A DNA stretch of 64,000 bases from Pseudomonas sp. MTM4 (GCF_019355055.1 NZ_CP048411.1:1860001-1924000), one strand, 5' to 3'. Shown: positions 9,472 to 18,857, numbered from the stretch's first letter. Notes: generated by a model not told the origin, from the sequence alone. Numbers and translations are program-made.

Positions 9472-10230
9472 ATGCCCATCGCCGCCCTTTCCGGCCCACA
9501 GTACCTGCGTGAAGGTCTGAAGCTAATCCTGAGCCCAGGGCTACGGCTGTTCGTCATCCTGCCACTGACGGTCAACCTGCTGCTGTTCAGCGGGCTTATC
9601 TATATCGCCCTGCGCCAGTTCGGCGTCTGGGTCGATGCGCTCATGCCGAGCCTGCCCGAGTGGCTGATGTTTCTGGAGTACATCCTCTGGCCGCTGTTCG
9701 TGATTCTGGTGGTGCTGATGGTGTTCTTCACCTTCACCATGCTCGCCAACATCATCGCGGCCCCGTTCAACGGCTTTCTCGCTGAAAAGGTCGAAACGGT
9801 GGCGCGCGGCGAAGACAGTTCGCCACCGTTCAGTTGGGCCGAGTTGCTGGCCATGCTGCCGCGCACCATTGGCCGTGAAGCACGCAAGCTGGCCTATTTC
9901 GCCCCGCGCGCGCTAGCACTGCTGATTCTTTCGTTCATCCCGGTGGTCAACCTGTTCGCCGCGCCGCTGTGGCTGCTGTTCGGCATTTGGATGATGGCCG
10001 TACAGTACATCGACTATCCGGCAGACAACAACAAGCTGAGCTGGGCGGAAATGATGGTCTGGCTGCGTCAGAGGCGCTGGAAAAGCCTGAGCTTCGGTGC
10101 GGTGACCTATGCCGCGCTGCTGGTGCCGGTGTTGAACCTGCTGATCACGCCTGCCGCTGTAGCGGGCGCGACCCTATTCTGGGTTCGAGAAGGCGGCCAG
10201 AAACACTTGGTGCCTGTCGCCACTCAGTGA
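9472..10230 (+). CDS. cysZ: Sulfate transporter CysZ
   Basis: CysZ is an inner-membrane protein that brings sulfate into the cell for cysteine synthesis. The 252-residue product has four strongly hydrophobic segments (about residues 20-45, 60-90, 140-165 and 200-230). It carries the family features [21 protein letters not shown] at the start and [16 protein letters not shown] after the second membrane segment. The ATG at 9472 follows GGAG. No other sulfur genes are adjacent. Confidence 0.93.
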   Translation: MPIAALSGPQYLREGLKLILSPGLRLFVILPLTVNLLLFSGLIYIALRQFGVWVDALMPSLPEWLMFLEYILWPLFVILVVLMVFFTFTMLANIIAAPFNGFLAEKVETVARGEDSSPPFSWAELLAMLPRTIGREARKLAYFAPRALALLILSFIPVVNLFAAPLWLLFGIWMMAVQYIDYPADNNKLSWAEMMVWLRQRRWKSLSFGAVTYAALLVPVLNLLITPAAVAGATLFWVREGGQKHLVPVATQ

Positions 10231-10287
10231 ACTGCGGGAGGGGTTGCTGTCTAGATTCGAACACATCGAATTCAGGAGCCCTTCCCA

Positions 10288-10896
10288 ATGGCGCTTTCCG
10301 CACTATCGATAAATTGCACACTCAAAGCCTCCCCCAACACGTCGTCCTGCAGCTTGCTGCTGAGCCAGGCCGAGCGGGAATTGGAAAAGCTCGGCGTGTC
10401 CTGCGAGCAGCTACGCGCGGTGGATTTCAACATCAAACCGGGCGTGACCTCTGACGAAGGCCCGGGCGATGACTGGCCGATGATCCGCGAGAAGATACTC
10501 GCCGCAGACATTCTTTTGCTGGGCACGCCCATCTGGCTGGGGCATCCGTCCAGCATCTGCCAACGAGTACTCGAGCGTCTCGACGCATTTCTCAGCGAAA
10601 CCGACGATCAGCAACGGATGGTCTCTTATGGTCGGGTCGCCTGCGTCGCCGTGGTCGGCAACGAAGACGGCGCCCACCACGTAGTGGCCGAGCTGTACCA
10701 GGGGCTGAACGATGTGGGCTTCAGCATCCCCGCCAACGGCTGTACCTACTGGGTCGGCGAGGCTATGGGTTCGACGGACTACAAGGATGCAGGCCCGCGC
10801 GAGAAAACCGCCAATACCAATGCGATGCTGGCTCGCAACGCCGTGCACTTGGCGAAACTGCTCAAACAGTCCGGTTATCCGGGAGCCTCGGAGTAG
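10288..10896 (+). CDS. Flavodoxin family / NADPH-dependent FMN reductase-like protein
   Basis: This 202-residue cytosolic flavoprotein-like protein starts SALSINCTLKASPNTSS, the phosphate loop of the flavodoxin-like reductase superfamily. GTPIWLGHPSSICQRVLERLD then forms the flavin contact loop, and GNEDGAHHV follows. The probable job is NAD(P)H-dependent reduction of flavin or quinone. AGGAG lies ten bases before the ATG at 10288. It stands alone downstream of cysZ (57-base gap), possibly in the same transcript. Substrate unknown. Confidence 0.82.
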   Translation: MALSALSINCTLKASPNTSSCSLLLSQAERELEKLGVSCEQLRAVDFNIKPGVTSDEGPGDDWPMIREKILAADILLLGTPIWLGHPSSICQRVLERLDAFLSETDDQQRMVSYGRVACVAVVGNEDGAHHVVAELYQGLNDVGFSIPANGCTYWVGEAMGSTDYKDAGPREKTANTNAMLARNAVHLAKLLKQSGYPGASE

Positions 10897-11069
10897 CATG
10901 TAGATCAGCGCCAGGACTGCACGTTCGGCGGCGATACGGCTGATGGGTGCACCTACGCGACCCGACCCATCCCCTTTTGTAGAGAGGAGGGGGCCGCGTA
11001 GACGAAACCCTTCAATCTGATTGGTTAGGCACGCGACGATGCAACGACGCGCTCAGGCAATTGGCCGGC

Positions 11070-12179
11070 TCAAGCCAACGTCTTCAACGCCTCACGGCTG
11101 AACGGCAGGATGTCCTGCATGCGTCCGTCACGCACTTTCAGCGCCCAATCCGGATCGCAGATCAGCGCGCGCCCTACCGCAACCAGATCGAACTCCTCCT
11201 TGTTCAGACGCTCGAGCAGGCCTTCGATATTGGCCGGCTGCGCCACTTTGTCGGTCTTGACCATGAACTGCAGGAACTCACCGTCCAGCCCCACGCTACC
11301 CACGGTGATGGTCGGCTTGCCGGTGAGCTGGCGTGTCCAGCCGGCCAGGTTGAGATCCGAACCTTCGAATTCCGGCTCCCAGAAACGACGCGTAGAGCAA
11401 TGGAAGATGTCCACGCCTGCAGCCGACAGCGGTGCGAGGAATTCGCCCAGCGCTTCTGACGTGGTCACCAGGCGTGCGGTGTAGTCCTGCTGCTTCCACT
11501 GCGAGAAGCGGAAGATGATCGGGAACTCCGCGCCCACCGCAGCCCGCACCGCGCTGATCAGCTCGATGGCGAAGCGCGAGCGGTTGGCCAGACTGCCACC
11601 GTATTCATCGGTGCGCTGATTGCTACCTTCCCAGAAGAACTGGTCGATGAGGTAGCCATGAGCCCCGTGAATTTCGACGCCATCCATGCCGATGGCCTTG
11701 GCATCCGCAGCCGCCTGGGCGAAAGCCGCGATCACGTCCTGGATGTCCTGCTTGGTCATGCCGTGGACGACGACCTGATCGTCCTTGCGCTTCTCCATCG
11801 GCCCATACCCCAGCACTTCCGGCTCCGGCTCGGTACCCTTGCGGCGCACATTGCCGACGTGCCAGAGCTGTGGAACGATCTTGCCACCCGCGGCATGCAC
11901 CGCATCGACCACTACCTTCCAGCCAGACAGAGCATCCTCACCATGGAAGCGCGGCACCTGCGGATAACCATTGGAAGCCTGGTGGCCGACCGTGGTGCCC
12001 TCGGTAATGATCAGCCCAACACCCGAAGCGGCACGGCGACGGTAGTACTCGACGACGTCAGCGGTCGGCACACCGTTGGGCGAGAAGGAACGGGTCATCG
12101 GCGCCATTACCACGCGGGTCGGCAATTGCAGACTGCCAAGCTGGAATGGCTGAAACAGGGCATTTACGGCTGCGGACAT
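11070..12179 (-). CDS. Old Yellow Enzyme family NADH:flavin oxidoreductase
   Basis: This 369-residue FMN-dependent ene-reductase is of the OYE/NemA/XenB type. It has GVEIHGAHGYLIDQFFWEGSNQRTDEYGGS, which holds the substrate-binding His/His or His/Asn pair and the family signature. VAVGRALICDPDW near the C-terminus contacts the FMN phosphate. Such enzymes reduce electrophilic alkenes, nitro compounds or nitrate esters. The gene lies 63 bases downstream of a TetR regulator on the same strand. A palindromic 13-base motif found before both genes suggests direct control by that regulator. Confidence 0.92.
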   Translation of the reverse strand: MSAAVNALFQPFQLGSLQLPTRVVMAPMTRSFSPNGVPTADVVEYYRRRAASGVGLIITEGTTVGHQASNGYPQVPRFHGEDALSGWKVVVDAVHAAGGKIVPQLWHVGNVRRKGTEPEPEVLGYGPMEKRKDDQVVVHGMTKQDIQDVIAAFAQAAADAKAIGMDGVEIHGAHGYLIDQFFWEGSNQRTDEYGGSLANRSRFAIELISAVRAAVGAEFPIIFRFSQWKQQDYTARLVTTSEALGEFLAPLSAAGVDIFHCSTRRFWEPEFEGSDLNLAGWTRQLTGKPTITVGSVGLDGEFLQFMVKTDKVAQPANIEGLLERLNKEEFDLVAVGRALICDPDWALKVRDGRMQDILPFSREALKTLA

Positions 12180-12211
12180 CGTTGTCTCCTTGTTGATTCG
12201 GGTTCAAAAGC

Positions 12212-12224
12212 GACCGGTCGTCTC
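12212..12224. promoter_or_regulatory. Candidate TetR operator before the OYE gene
   Basis: GACCGGTCGTCTC contains the palindrome CGACCGGTCG (12211-12220) and lies 33 bases before the OYE start. The same 13 bases occur upstream of the TetR gene. The pattern is reminiscent of NemR-type operators, which also control an OYE gene. Confidence 0.65.
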
Positions 12225-12242
12225 ACCGTTCGTCACAAAAAA

Positions 12243-12839
12243 TCAGCGCAACGTCAGCAGACGCTCCAGCTGGGTCAGAAAGCTGTTCAGCGGCACGACA
12301 CTGCGACCCACCTTCATGCGTAGCAGCGCGCCTTCCCAGGCGTTGCCGATGAATTCGGCAAGCGCCTGACAATCAGTGCTCCGATCTATTTCTCCTGCAT
12401 TGCGGGCCTGCTCGAGGCAGGCCGCCAGCACCTCGACGGAGCGCAGCAGAATGGCTTCCACCTGACACCCGATCGGCTGCGACAACTCGGCCATCTCGAA
12501 GCTCAGGCTCCCGATAAAGCAGTGATACTCCGGAGATTCCTGGCGAGCGAAATGCGCGACCAGTTCAGCGTAATAAGCGAGGACTCGCTCACGCGGACTC
12601 AGCACAGAGTTGGTCAACGCAGCCTGGTAGCGCGCCAGACGTGGCGTATAGAGATGCTCCAGGGCCTGCAGGGCGAAATCTTCCTTGCTGGCGAAGTAGT
12701 GATAGAACGACCCCTTGGGAATGCCGGCAGCCTGGACGATCTCCAGCACACCGGTGCCGTGATAGCCACGACGGGTCATCACCTGCGCGCCTTTGGCCAG
12801 GATCAGTTCACGCTTGTCGATTCGAGCTCGGCTGTTCAT
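12243..12839 (-). CDS. TetR/AcrR family transcriptional regulator
   Basis: This 198-residue repressor (202 if an upstream ATG at 12851 is used) has an N-terminal TetR helix-turn-helix: GVLEIVQAAGIPKGSFYHYFASKEDF, about residues 30-55. A divergent C-terminal ligand domain follows, with the FxGSLSFEMAE segment common in NemR-like regulators. I prefer the ATG at 12839 because the operator-like motif would otherwise sit against the start codon; neither start has a strong ribosome binding site. It is cotranscribed with or adjacent to the OYE gene and probably represses both in response to an electrophile. That role is inferred from context. Confidence 0.88.
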   Translation of the reverse strand: MNSRARIDKRELILAKGAQVMTRRGYHGTGVLEIVQAAGIPKGSFYHYFASKEDFALQALEHLYTPRLARYQAALTNSVLSPRERVLAYYAELVAHFARQESPEYHCFIGSLSFEMAELSQPIGCQVEAILLRSVEVLAACLEQARNAGEIDRSTDCQALAEFIGNAWEGALLRMKVGRSVVPLNSFLTQLERLLTLR

Positions 12840-12853
12840 GAAACCGAGCATAT

Positions 12854-12866
12854 GACCGGTCGTCTC
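12854..12866. promoter_or_regulatory. Candidate TetR operator before its own gene
   Basis: A second copy of GACCGGTCGTCTC, with core palindrome GACCGGTC, begins 15 bases upstream of the chosen TetR start. Autoregulation is the likely meaning. Confidence 0.62.
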
Positions 12867-12987
12867 GCGCGAACAGCATCATCCATGGCGCTTATTTCGC
12901 CGATACGATCGCGACGATGGCGGGGCGTTGATTGAGCGAAGAAGGGAAAAGCGCAGCGGCAATACCGCCGCGCAGAGAAGCGAAGGA

Positions 12988-13470
12988 TCAGACGAGCGCG
13001 TTTTCGATCGCCTGGATCAGCGCTGGATCGTCCGGGGCGGTACGAGGCGAGAAACGCGCCAGCACACGGCCGTCCTTGTCGACGAGAAACTTCTCGAAAT
13101 TCCAGCTGATGTCACCGGGAAAATCGGCCCCTTCGCCCGCCAGCAGGCGGTAGAGCGGATGACGTTGCGGGCCGTTGACTTCGAGCTTGCTGCTCAACGG
13201 AAAACTGATGCCGTAGTTCTCACTACAGAATCGCAGGATCTCCGCGTCGCTGCCCGGCTCCTGCGCGGCGAACTGGTTGCAGGGAATACCGAGCACACCG
13301 AAACCACGATCCTGATAACGCTGATGCAACGCCTGCAACCCGGCGTACTGAGGAGTCAGGCCGCACTCGGAAGCCACATTGACCACCAGCGTCAGCTGGT
13401 TCTTTAGCGGCGCAAGGGACAGCTCCTGGCCAGCGAGGCCGGGTAGGACCAAATCGTGGAACGCGCTCAT
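12988..13470 (-). CDS. Glutathione peroxidase family (thiol peroxidase)
   Basis: This 160-residue peroxidase removes hydrogen peroxide and lipid hydroperoxides with thiol reductants. The catalytic set of the Cys-type family is complete: Cys36 in NVASECGLTPQY, Gln in CNQFAAQEPG, and Trp-Asn in ISWNFEKFLVD. It resembles BtuE of enterobacteria and likely prefers thioredoxin. It lies just downstream of slyD on the same strand, with a terminator hairpin between them. A gpx-slyD-ackA-pta neighbourhood fits what I recall of P. aeruginosa. Confidence 0.92.
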   Translation of the reverse strand: MSAFHDLVLPGLAGQELSLAPLKNQLTLVVNVASECGLTPQYAGLQALHQRYQDRGFGVLGIPCNQFAAQEPGSDAEILRFCSENYGISFPLSSKLEVNGPQRHPLYRLLAGEGADFPGDISWNFEKFLVDKDGRVLARFSPRTAPDDPALIQAIENALV

Positions 13471-13490
13471 TCGCTCTTCTCCAGAGGGTA

Positions 13491-13521
13491 AAAAAAGCGC
13501 TCCGGCATTACCGAAGCGCTT
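13491..13521 (-). terminator. Rho-independent terminator of slyD
   Basis: Read on the minus strand, AAGCGCTTCGG pairs with CCGGAGCGCTT with one mismatch and is followed by six T residues. It lies between slyD and the downstream glutathione peroxidase gene, ending only 20 bases before the latter's start. Confidence 0.85.
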
Positions 13522-13574
13522 CGTCGCTCGACCGCCTCGGCCGGGCCTGTCGCCACCCGCTTGCTGCGAGGGGA

Positions 13575-14060
13575 TCAGTGGTGATGACCACCTTCGCCAT
13601 GGATGTGGCCATGGGCAACTTCTTCTTCGCTGGCATCACGCACGTCGACGATCTTGACATCGAAGTTCAGGCGCTGACCAGCCAACGGATGATTGCCGTC
13701 GACGATCACGTCATCACCTTCGACGTCACGGATAGTGACGATCTGCATACCGCCGTCCGGACCGGATGCATGGAACTGCATGCCAACTTCCAGCTCGTCA
13801 ACGCCTTCGAACATGGCGCGATTGAGCGTCGCTACCAGCTCCGGGGTGTACTCACCGTAGGCGTCCTGCGGCTCGATGGCGACCGTCACGTGATCACCGC
13901 CCTGTTTGCCTTCCAAGGCCTTTTCCAGGCCAGAGATGATGTTGCCTGCACCGTGCAGGTAGACCAGCGGCGCGCCGCCGGCCGAGCTGTCGATTACCTC
14001 ACCAGCGTCGTTGGTGAGTGTGTAGTCGATTGACACAGCCTTGTTCGCGGCAATCTGCAT
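13575..14060 (-). CDS. slyD: FKBP-type peptidyl-prolyl isomerase SlyD
   Basis: SlyD is a cytosolic prolyl isomerase and chaperone that also binds nickel. The 161-residue product has the FKBP core split by the insert-in-flap domain: YTLTNDAGEVIDSS, then GLEKALEGKQGGDHVTVAIEPQDAYGE. It ends in a short histidine-rich tail, HGHIHGEGGHHH, suited to metal binding. The ATG at 14060 (MQIAANKAVSIDY) is the family start; the open frame continues upstream without family features. A terminator follows. Confidence 0.92.
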   Translation of the reverse strand: MQIAANKAVSIDYTLTNDAGEVIDSSAGGAPLVYLHGAGNIISGLEKALEGKQGGDHVTVAIEPQDAYGEYTPELVATLNRAMFEGVDELEVGMQFHASGPDGGMQIVTIRDVEGDDVIVDGNHPLAGQRLNFDVKIVDVRDASEEEVAHGHIHGEGGHHH

Positions 14061-14290
14061 GAGGCAAAACCTTTTGCTGGGGAATGTGATGTCGAAGTTT
14101 AACCGCGAGCTGCGACGATTGCGAACCGAGCCCGGATAAACGGGACCAGCAACTGGTTGACAAAACCCTACGATGCGAGGTGCCGCATACAACCTTTGGA
14201 GAGCATCGGTCAGTCATGAGCTATGTCAGTATCCGTCCACGCAAGCTAAGCGAAACTTCCAATAATTAATGCGCGTCCCGAGGAGCACCG

Positions 14291-15478
14291 ATGTCGGCTC
14301 GAAACATCCTGGTGATTAACTGCGGCAGTTCGTCGATCAAATTCGCACTGGTCAACGAAACGCAAGCGACCTTCCCTTTGCAAGGCCTGGCAGAACGCAT
14401 AGGCAGTCCTGAAGCGGTGCTTCACTGGCAGCGGGGAGACGACAAGCAGACGCTGGAAATCCCGGGCGCCGACCATCGCGCCGCACTGGAGCGATTGTTA
14501 CCGCTCGCGCAGGAAGCGGCCGGCGGCAAGCTCGACGGCATCGGACATCGGGTCGTTCATGGTGGCGAACATTTCACCGGCTCCAGCCTGATCGACGAGC
14601 ACGTGCTCAAGGCCATTCGTGACAGCGCCCAACTGGCCCCGCTGCACAACCCAGCCAACCTGGTCGGCATCGAAGCCGCCATCGCGCTGTTCCCTACCCT
14701 GCCGCAAGTCAGCGTATTCGATACGGCGTTCCACCAAACCATGCCCGAACACGCCTTCCGTTACGCCGTGCCCGAGTTCCTTTACAAGGAGCACAACGTC
14801 CGTCGCTATGGTTTCCACGGCACCAGCCACAACTATGTCAGCAAGCGTGCCGCCGAAATGACCGGACTGGCAGCGGGTGACAGCTGCTGGCTGACCGCGC
14901 ATCTGGGTAACGGCTGCTCGACCTGCGCCATCGTCAACGGCGAAAGCCGCGACACCAGCATGGGCCTGACGCCATTGGAAGGGCTGGTGATGGGCACGCG
15001 CAGCGGCGATGTCGACCCCAACCTGCACAGCTACCTGAACCGCACGCTGGGCTGGAGCCTCGAGCAGATCGATCGCGTGCTCAACCATGACAGCGGCCTG
15101 AAGGGCCTGTCGGGCCTGTCCAACGACATGCGCACTCTGTACGAGGCACGTGTTGCCGGCCATCCGGGCGCTAATCTGGCCTTCGAAGTGTTCTGCTATC
15201 GCCTGGCCAAATCCCTGGCGAGCATGGCTTGCGCCCTGCCGAAGCTCGACGGCCTGATTTTCACCGGCGGCATCGGGGAGAACTCCGTAGCGGTGCGCAG
15301 CCGCACCCTGGAACACCTCAAGCTGTTCAATTTCAAACTCGACGAAGAAGCCAACGCACGTTGCACACGTGGCGTCGGTGGAGAAATCCAGGCCGCAGGC
15401 AGCCCGCGCGTTCTGGTCGTTCCTACCAACGAAGAACGCCAGATCGCGCTGGACACGCTGGCATTGCTCGACGCCTGA
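14291..15478 (+). CDS. ackA: Acetate kinase
   Basis: AckA interconverts acetyl phosphate plus ADP and acetate plus ATP. The 395-residue product shows the ASKHA-fold motifs: [11 protein letters not shown] at the N-terminus, [12 protein letters not shown] in the middle, HLGNGCS for phosphate binding, and [10 protein letters not shown] near the C-terminus. It forms the AckA-Pta pathway with the gene 107 bases downstream. A terminator hairpin stands in that gap, so the ratio of the two products may be set by partial termination. Confidence 0.96.
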   Translation: MSARNILVINCGSSSIKFALVNETQATFPLQGLAERIGSPEAVLHWQRGDDKQTLEIPGADHRAALERLLPLAQEAAGGKLDGIGHRVVHGGEHFTGSSLIDEHVLKAIRDSAQLAPLHNPANLVGIEAAIALFPTLPQVSVFDTAFHQTMPEHAFRYAVPEFLYKEHNVRRYGFHGTSHNYVSKRAAEMTGLAAGDSCWLTAHLGNGCSTCAIVNGESRDTSMGLTPLEGLVMGTRSGDVDPNLHSYLNRTLGWSLEQIDRVLNHDSGLKGLSGLSNDMRTLYEARVAGHPGANLAFEVFCYRLAKSLASMACALPKLDGLIFTGGIGENSVAVRSRTLEHLKLFNFKLDEEANARCTRGVGGEIQAAGSPRVLVVPTNEERQIALDTLALLDA

Positions 15479-15507
15479 CAACCCGCCGACACGAACGCGC
15501 CTCTGCA

Positions 15508-15540
15508 AAACCCGACGACCGAGAAAGGCGTCGGGTTTTG
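15508..15540 (+). terminator. Terminator hairpin between ackA and pta
   Basis: A perfect 10-bp stem (AAACCCGACG / CGTCGGGTTT) with an 11-base loop ends in TTTTG. It lies 30 bases after ackA and about 45 bases before pta, so it could act as an intra-operon attenuator. Confidence 0.85.
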
Positions 15541-15584
15541 TCCAATCAGCATCGCCTTCGCCCTTTGCTCGACAGGAGATCACC

Positions 15585-17693
15585 ATGCATACGCTCTTCC
15601 TCGCCCCCTGCGGTTTCGGTGGCGGCCTCAACTCCATCAGCCTCGGCCTGATCCGTGCTTTGGAACGTGCCGGGTTGAAAGTCGGTTTCTTCAAGCCCAT
15701 CGCCCAGCCCTTTCCGCTCGATCAGGGCCGCGAGCGCTCCTGCGTGCTGGTGGAAAACACACTGAACATCTCTTCGCCAGAGCCGCTCCCGTTGGAACAG
15801 GTGGAGCGCCAATTGGCCGATGGCGAACTGGACCTCCTGCTCGAAGATGTCGTCAGCCGCTACCAGGAGGTTGCAGCGGGCAAGGACGTAGTGATCGTCG
15901 AAGGCATGGTGCCGACGCGAGAGTTCAACCACACCTCGCGAATCAATACGCACCTGGCCAAGAGTCTGGATGCGGAAATCATCCTGATCGCCGCGCAGGG
16001 CAACGACACGCTCAAGCGCCTGGCCGAACGCATCGAAATCCAAGCGCAGTTGTTCGGCGGCGCCAAGGACCCGAAGGTGCTCGGCCTGGTCCTGAACAAG
16101 GTCAAGAGCGACGACGGCGTGGCGGCCTTCGTCGAACGCCTGAAGGAACAGCTACCGCTGCTCGGCACCCAGGATTTTCAGCTACTCGGCGCGATTCCCT
16201 TCGCCGAGGAGTTGAACGCCCTGCGCACCCGGGACATCGCTCAGCTGCTGGATGCCAAGGTGCTTCACGCCGGCGAGGCCGAACATCGTCGCGTGAGCAA
16301 GATCGTCCTGTGCGCCCGGGCAGTTCCCAATACCGTGCAGTTGCTCCAGCCCGGCGTGCTGGTAGTCACGCCGGGTGACCGCGACGACATCATCCTCGCT
16401 GCCAGCCTCGCCTCGCTCAACGGGGTCGATCTCGCGGGCCTGCTGCTGTGCAGCGACTTCGCTCCAGACCCACGCATTCTCGAACTGTGCAAGGCGGCCC
16501 TGGACCGCGGCCTGCCCGTGATGACCGTGCAGACCGGTTCCTACGACACCGCGACCAACCTGTTCGGCCTGAACAAGGAAACCCCTTCCGACGACATCGA
16601 GCGCGCCAGCCAGGTGACCGACTTCATCGCCACGCACCTGCAGCCCGACCTGTTGCACACACGTCTCAGCGTACCGCGTAGCGAGCTGCGCCTTTCGCCA
16701 CCGGCGTTCCGCTATCAACTGGTCAAGCGCGCCCAGCAGGCGAACAAGCGCATCGTCCTGCCGGAAGGCAACGAGCCGCGCACCATTCGCGCCGCGGCTA
16801 TCTGCCAGGAGCGAGGCATTGCCCGCTGCGTCCTGCTGGCGAAGCCGGATGAAGTGCAGGCGGTCGCCCGCGAACAGGGCATCAACCTGCCGGCCGGGCT
16901 GGAGATTCTCGATCCGGAGCTGATCATCGGTCAGTACGTCGAGCCCATGTGCGAGATGCGCAAGTCGAAGGGGCTCACCCCGAGCGATGCCCGCGAGCAA
17001 CTCAAGGACACCGTCGTGCTCGGCACCATGATGCTGGCGCTGGACGAAGTGGACGGCCTGGTTTCCGGCGCCGTGCATACCACCGCCAACACCATTCGCC
17101 CGGCGCTCCAGCTGATCAAGACCGCCCCTGGCTACAGCCTGGTGTCCTCAGTGTTCTTCATGCTGCTGCCGGATCAGGTACTGGTCTATGGCGACTGCGC
17201 AGTCAATCCCAACCCGAGCGCCACGGAGCTCGCGGAGATTGCTCTGCAGAGTGCCGAGTCGGCCGTCGCCCTCGGCGTGAATCCGCGAGTAGCCATGATC
17301 AGCTACTCCACCGGTACGTCCGGCAGCGGTGCTGAGGTAGAGAAAGTCGCCGAAGCCACACGCATCGCCCAAGAGCGCGCACCCAACCTGCCAATCGACG
17401 GCCCGTTGCAGTATGACGCCGCGTCGGTCGCCAGCGTCGGCAAGCAGAAGGCACCCAACAGCCTGGTTGCCGGTCAGGCGACCGTGTTCATTTTCCCTGA
17501 CCTGAACACCGGCAACACTACCTACAAAGCGGTTCAGCGTAGCGCCAACGTGATCAGCGTCGGCCCGATGCTGCAAGGCCTGCGCAAACCGGTGAATGAC
17601 CTGTCTCGCGGCGCACTGGTGGATGACATCGTCTTCACCATCGCACTCACCGCGCTGCAGGCCGATAGCAACGGCAGCAGGCCTGAAGCATGA
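15585..17693 (+). CDS. pta: Phosphate acetyltransferase (long form)
   Basis: Pta moves an acetyl group between CoA and phosphate. The 702-residue protein is the long form. It has an N-terminal BioD/DRTGG regulatory part (MHTLFLAPCGFGGGLNSISLGLIRALE, then a DRTGG-like domain to about residue 340). The catalytic PTA domain follows, from about 375 to the end, with RIVLPEGNEPRT, VSGAVHTTANTIRP and SYSTGTSGSG. The ATG at 15585 has AGGAG upstream; the frame is open further back but overlaps ackA. It works with AckA in overflow or pyruvate-survival metabolism. Confidence 0.95.
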   Translation: MHTLFLAPCGFGGGLNSISLGLIRALERAGLKVGFFKPIAQPFPLDQGRERSCVLVENTLNISSPEPLPLEQVERQLADGELDLLLEDVVSRYQEVAAGKDVVIVEGMVPTREFNHTSRINTHLAKSLDAEIILIAAQGNDTLKRLAERIEIQAQLFGGAKDPKVLGLVLNKVKSDDGVAAFVERLKEQLPLLGTQDFQLLGAIPFAEELNALRTRDIAQLLDAKVLHAGEAEHRRVSKIVLCARAVPNTVQLLQPGVLVVTPGDRDDIILAASLASLNGVDLAGLLLCSDFAPDPRILELCKAALDRGLPVMTVQTGSYDTATNLFGLNKETPSDDIERASQVTDFIATHLQPDLLHTRLSVPRSELRLSPPAFRYQLVKRAQQANKRIVLPEGNEPRTIRAAAICQERGIARCVLLAKPDEVQAVAREQGINLPAGLEILDPELIIGQYVEPMCEMRKSKGLTPSDAREQLKDTVVLGTMMLALDEVDGLVSGAVHTTANTIRPALQLIKTAPGYSLVSSVFFMLLPDQVLVYGDCAVNPNPSATELAEIALQSAESAVALGVNPRVAMISYSTGTSGSGAEVEKVAEATRIAQERAPNLPIDGPLQYDAASVASVGKQKAPNSLVAGQATVFIFPDLNTGNTTYKAVQRSANVISVGPMLQGLRKPVNDLSRGALVDDIVFTIALTALQADSNGSRPEA

Positions 17694-17948
17694 AACACAA
17701 GCTTGGCGGCCCTACCAGCGATAGGGCCAGCCAATCCGTAGGGTGGGCTTCAGCCCACCAAAGCGCGCCCAAGTAACCTAAGGTGTGCGGGCGGCGCTCC
17801 CTACGTTCTGTAACGGAGCGCCGCCCGCTCCCCTGCATTTTTCCTATCTGCTTGAAAACGTCGCTAGGCCGGCATTCGCGACAGTTGCAGTTCGGCGCGC
17901 AATCGCTACCCTTGGCGCCTCGAACCAGCCGTATCGACGAGACGACCT
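17694..17948. repeat. Hairpin-rich intergenic stretch after pta with REP-like repeat
   Basis: Three palindromes follow pta. GGCCCTA / TAGGGCC (17709-17730) is a probable terminator stem. The unit GTAGGGTGGGCTTCAGCCCACC at 17738-17759 is a REP-like palindrome that I associate with P. stutzeri-group genomes. A perfect 14-bp stem GCGGGCGGCGCTCC / GGAGCGCCGCCCGC lies at 17787-17800 and 17815-17828. No T-run follows the last one. The region separates pta from the acyltransferase gene. Confidence 0.6.
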
Positions 17949-18857
17949 ATGCTGAGCTTCCTTCCCGCCCCCCTGCGAGGCACCCTCGCCGGCCTGACCC
18001 TGGCGCTGAACACACTGTTCTGGTGCTGGCCGCTATTCTTCCTTTCGCTGCTTAAGCTGGCGCTGCCGATTCCTCGCGTTCAGCGCGCGCTGCGCTTCGG
18101 GATGCACTGGATCGCCGAATCCTGGATGGCGGTCAACGGCTTCTGGATGGATCGGGTGCGGCGCACCGAATGGGATGTGCAGGGGCTGGAAAAGGTCGAC
18201 ATGCAACACTCGTATCTGGTCACCAGCAACCACCAGAGCTGGGCCGACATTCTGATGCTGCAGTACCAGCTGAACCGACGAATGCCGATTCTGAAGTTCT
18301 TTCTCAAACAGGAGCTGATCTGGGTGCCGGTCATCGGCCTATGCTGGTGGGCGCTGGAGTTTCCCTTCATGAAACGTTTCACGAAGGAGTACCTGACCAA
18401 ATATCCGGAAAAGCGCGGTCAGGACCTGGCCACGACCCGTAAGGCATGCGAGCGCTACCGGACCAACCCGGTGTCGGTGTTCAACTTTCTCGAAGGCACG
18501 CGTTTCACAGAGGACAAGCACACCGAGCAGGCTTCGCCCTACCGCTATCTGCTCAAACCCAGAGCCGGCGGCATTGCCTTCGTGATCGATGCGATGGGTG
18601 AGCAACTGACTTCGCTAATCAACGTCACCATCCACTACCCCAATGGCAATCCGAGCTTCTGGGATCTGCTCTGTGGTCGGATCAGCCAAGTGGTGATGCG
18701 CATCGACTCGCAGCCCATCCCGGCTGAATTCCTGCACCGCAGCTACGATCAGGATGAGCGTTATCGACTCAGTTTCCAGGAGTGGGTCAACGAGCTATGG
18801 AGCGAAAAGGACGCCAAACTCGAAGAGCTGCATCGCCAATATCCGCCAAGTCGCTAG
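17949..18857 (+). CDS. Inner-membrane acyltransferase (PlsC domain, YihG-like)
   Basis: This 302-residue lysophospholipid acyltransferase-family protein has a hydrophobic N-terminal segment (residues 10-45), then SNHQSWADI, the HX4D catalytic block. FLEGTRFTEDKH follows, the EGTR phosphate-binding block. It resembles E. coli YihG, a lysophosphatidic acid acyltransferase with roles in lipid remodelling. It likely places an acyl chain on lysophosphatidate at the inner membrane. It is convergent to the GGDEF-EAL gene, with a 65-base gap. Confidence 0.87.
   Translation: MLSFLPAPLRGTLAGLTLALNTLFWCWPLFFLSLLKLALPIPRVQRALRFGMHWIAESWMAVNGFWMDRVRRTEWDVQGLEKVDMQHSYLVTSNHQSWADILMLQYQLNRRMPILKFFLKQELIWVPVIGLCWWALEFPFMKRFTKEYLTKYPEKRGQDLATTRKACERYRTNPVSVFNFLEGTRFTEDKHTEQASPYRYLLKPRAGGIAFVIDAMGEQLTSLINVTIHYPNGNPSFWDLLCGRISQVVMRIDSQPIPAEFLHRSYDQDERYRLSFQEWVNELWSEKDAKLEELHRQYPPSR

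Noticed and set aside
8745..9575. 276-codon minus-strand frame across hopJ and the gap to cysZ
   Set aside because: Overlaps three plus-strand genes and lacks features; only the terminator-like hairpin was kept as a finding.
14498..15700. 400-codon minus-strand frame opposite ackA
   Set aside because: Same shadow effect; it covers ackA and the terminator region and has no recognisable domain.
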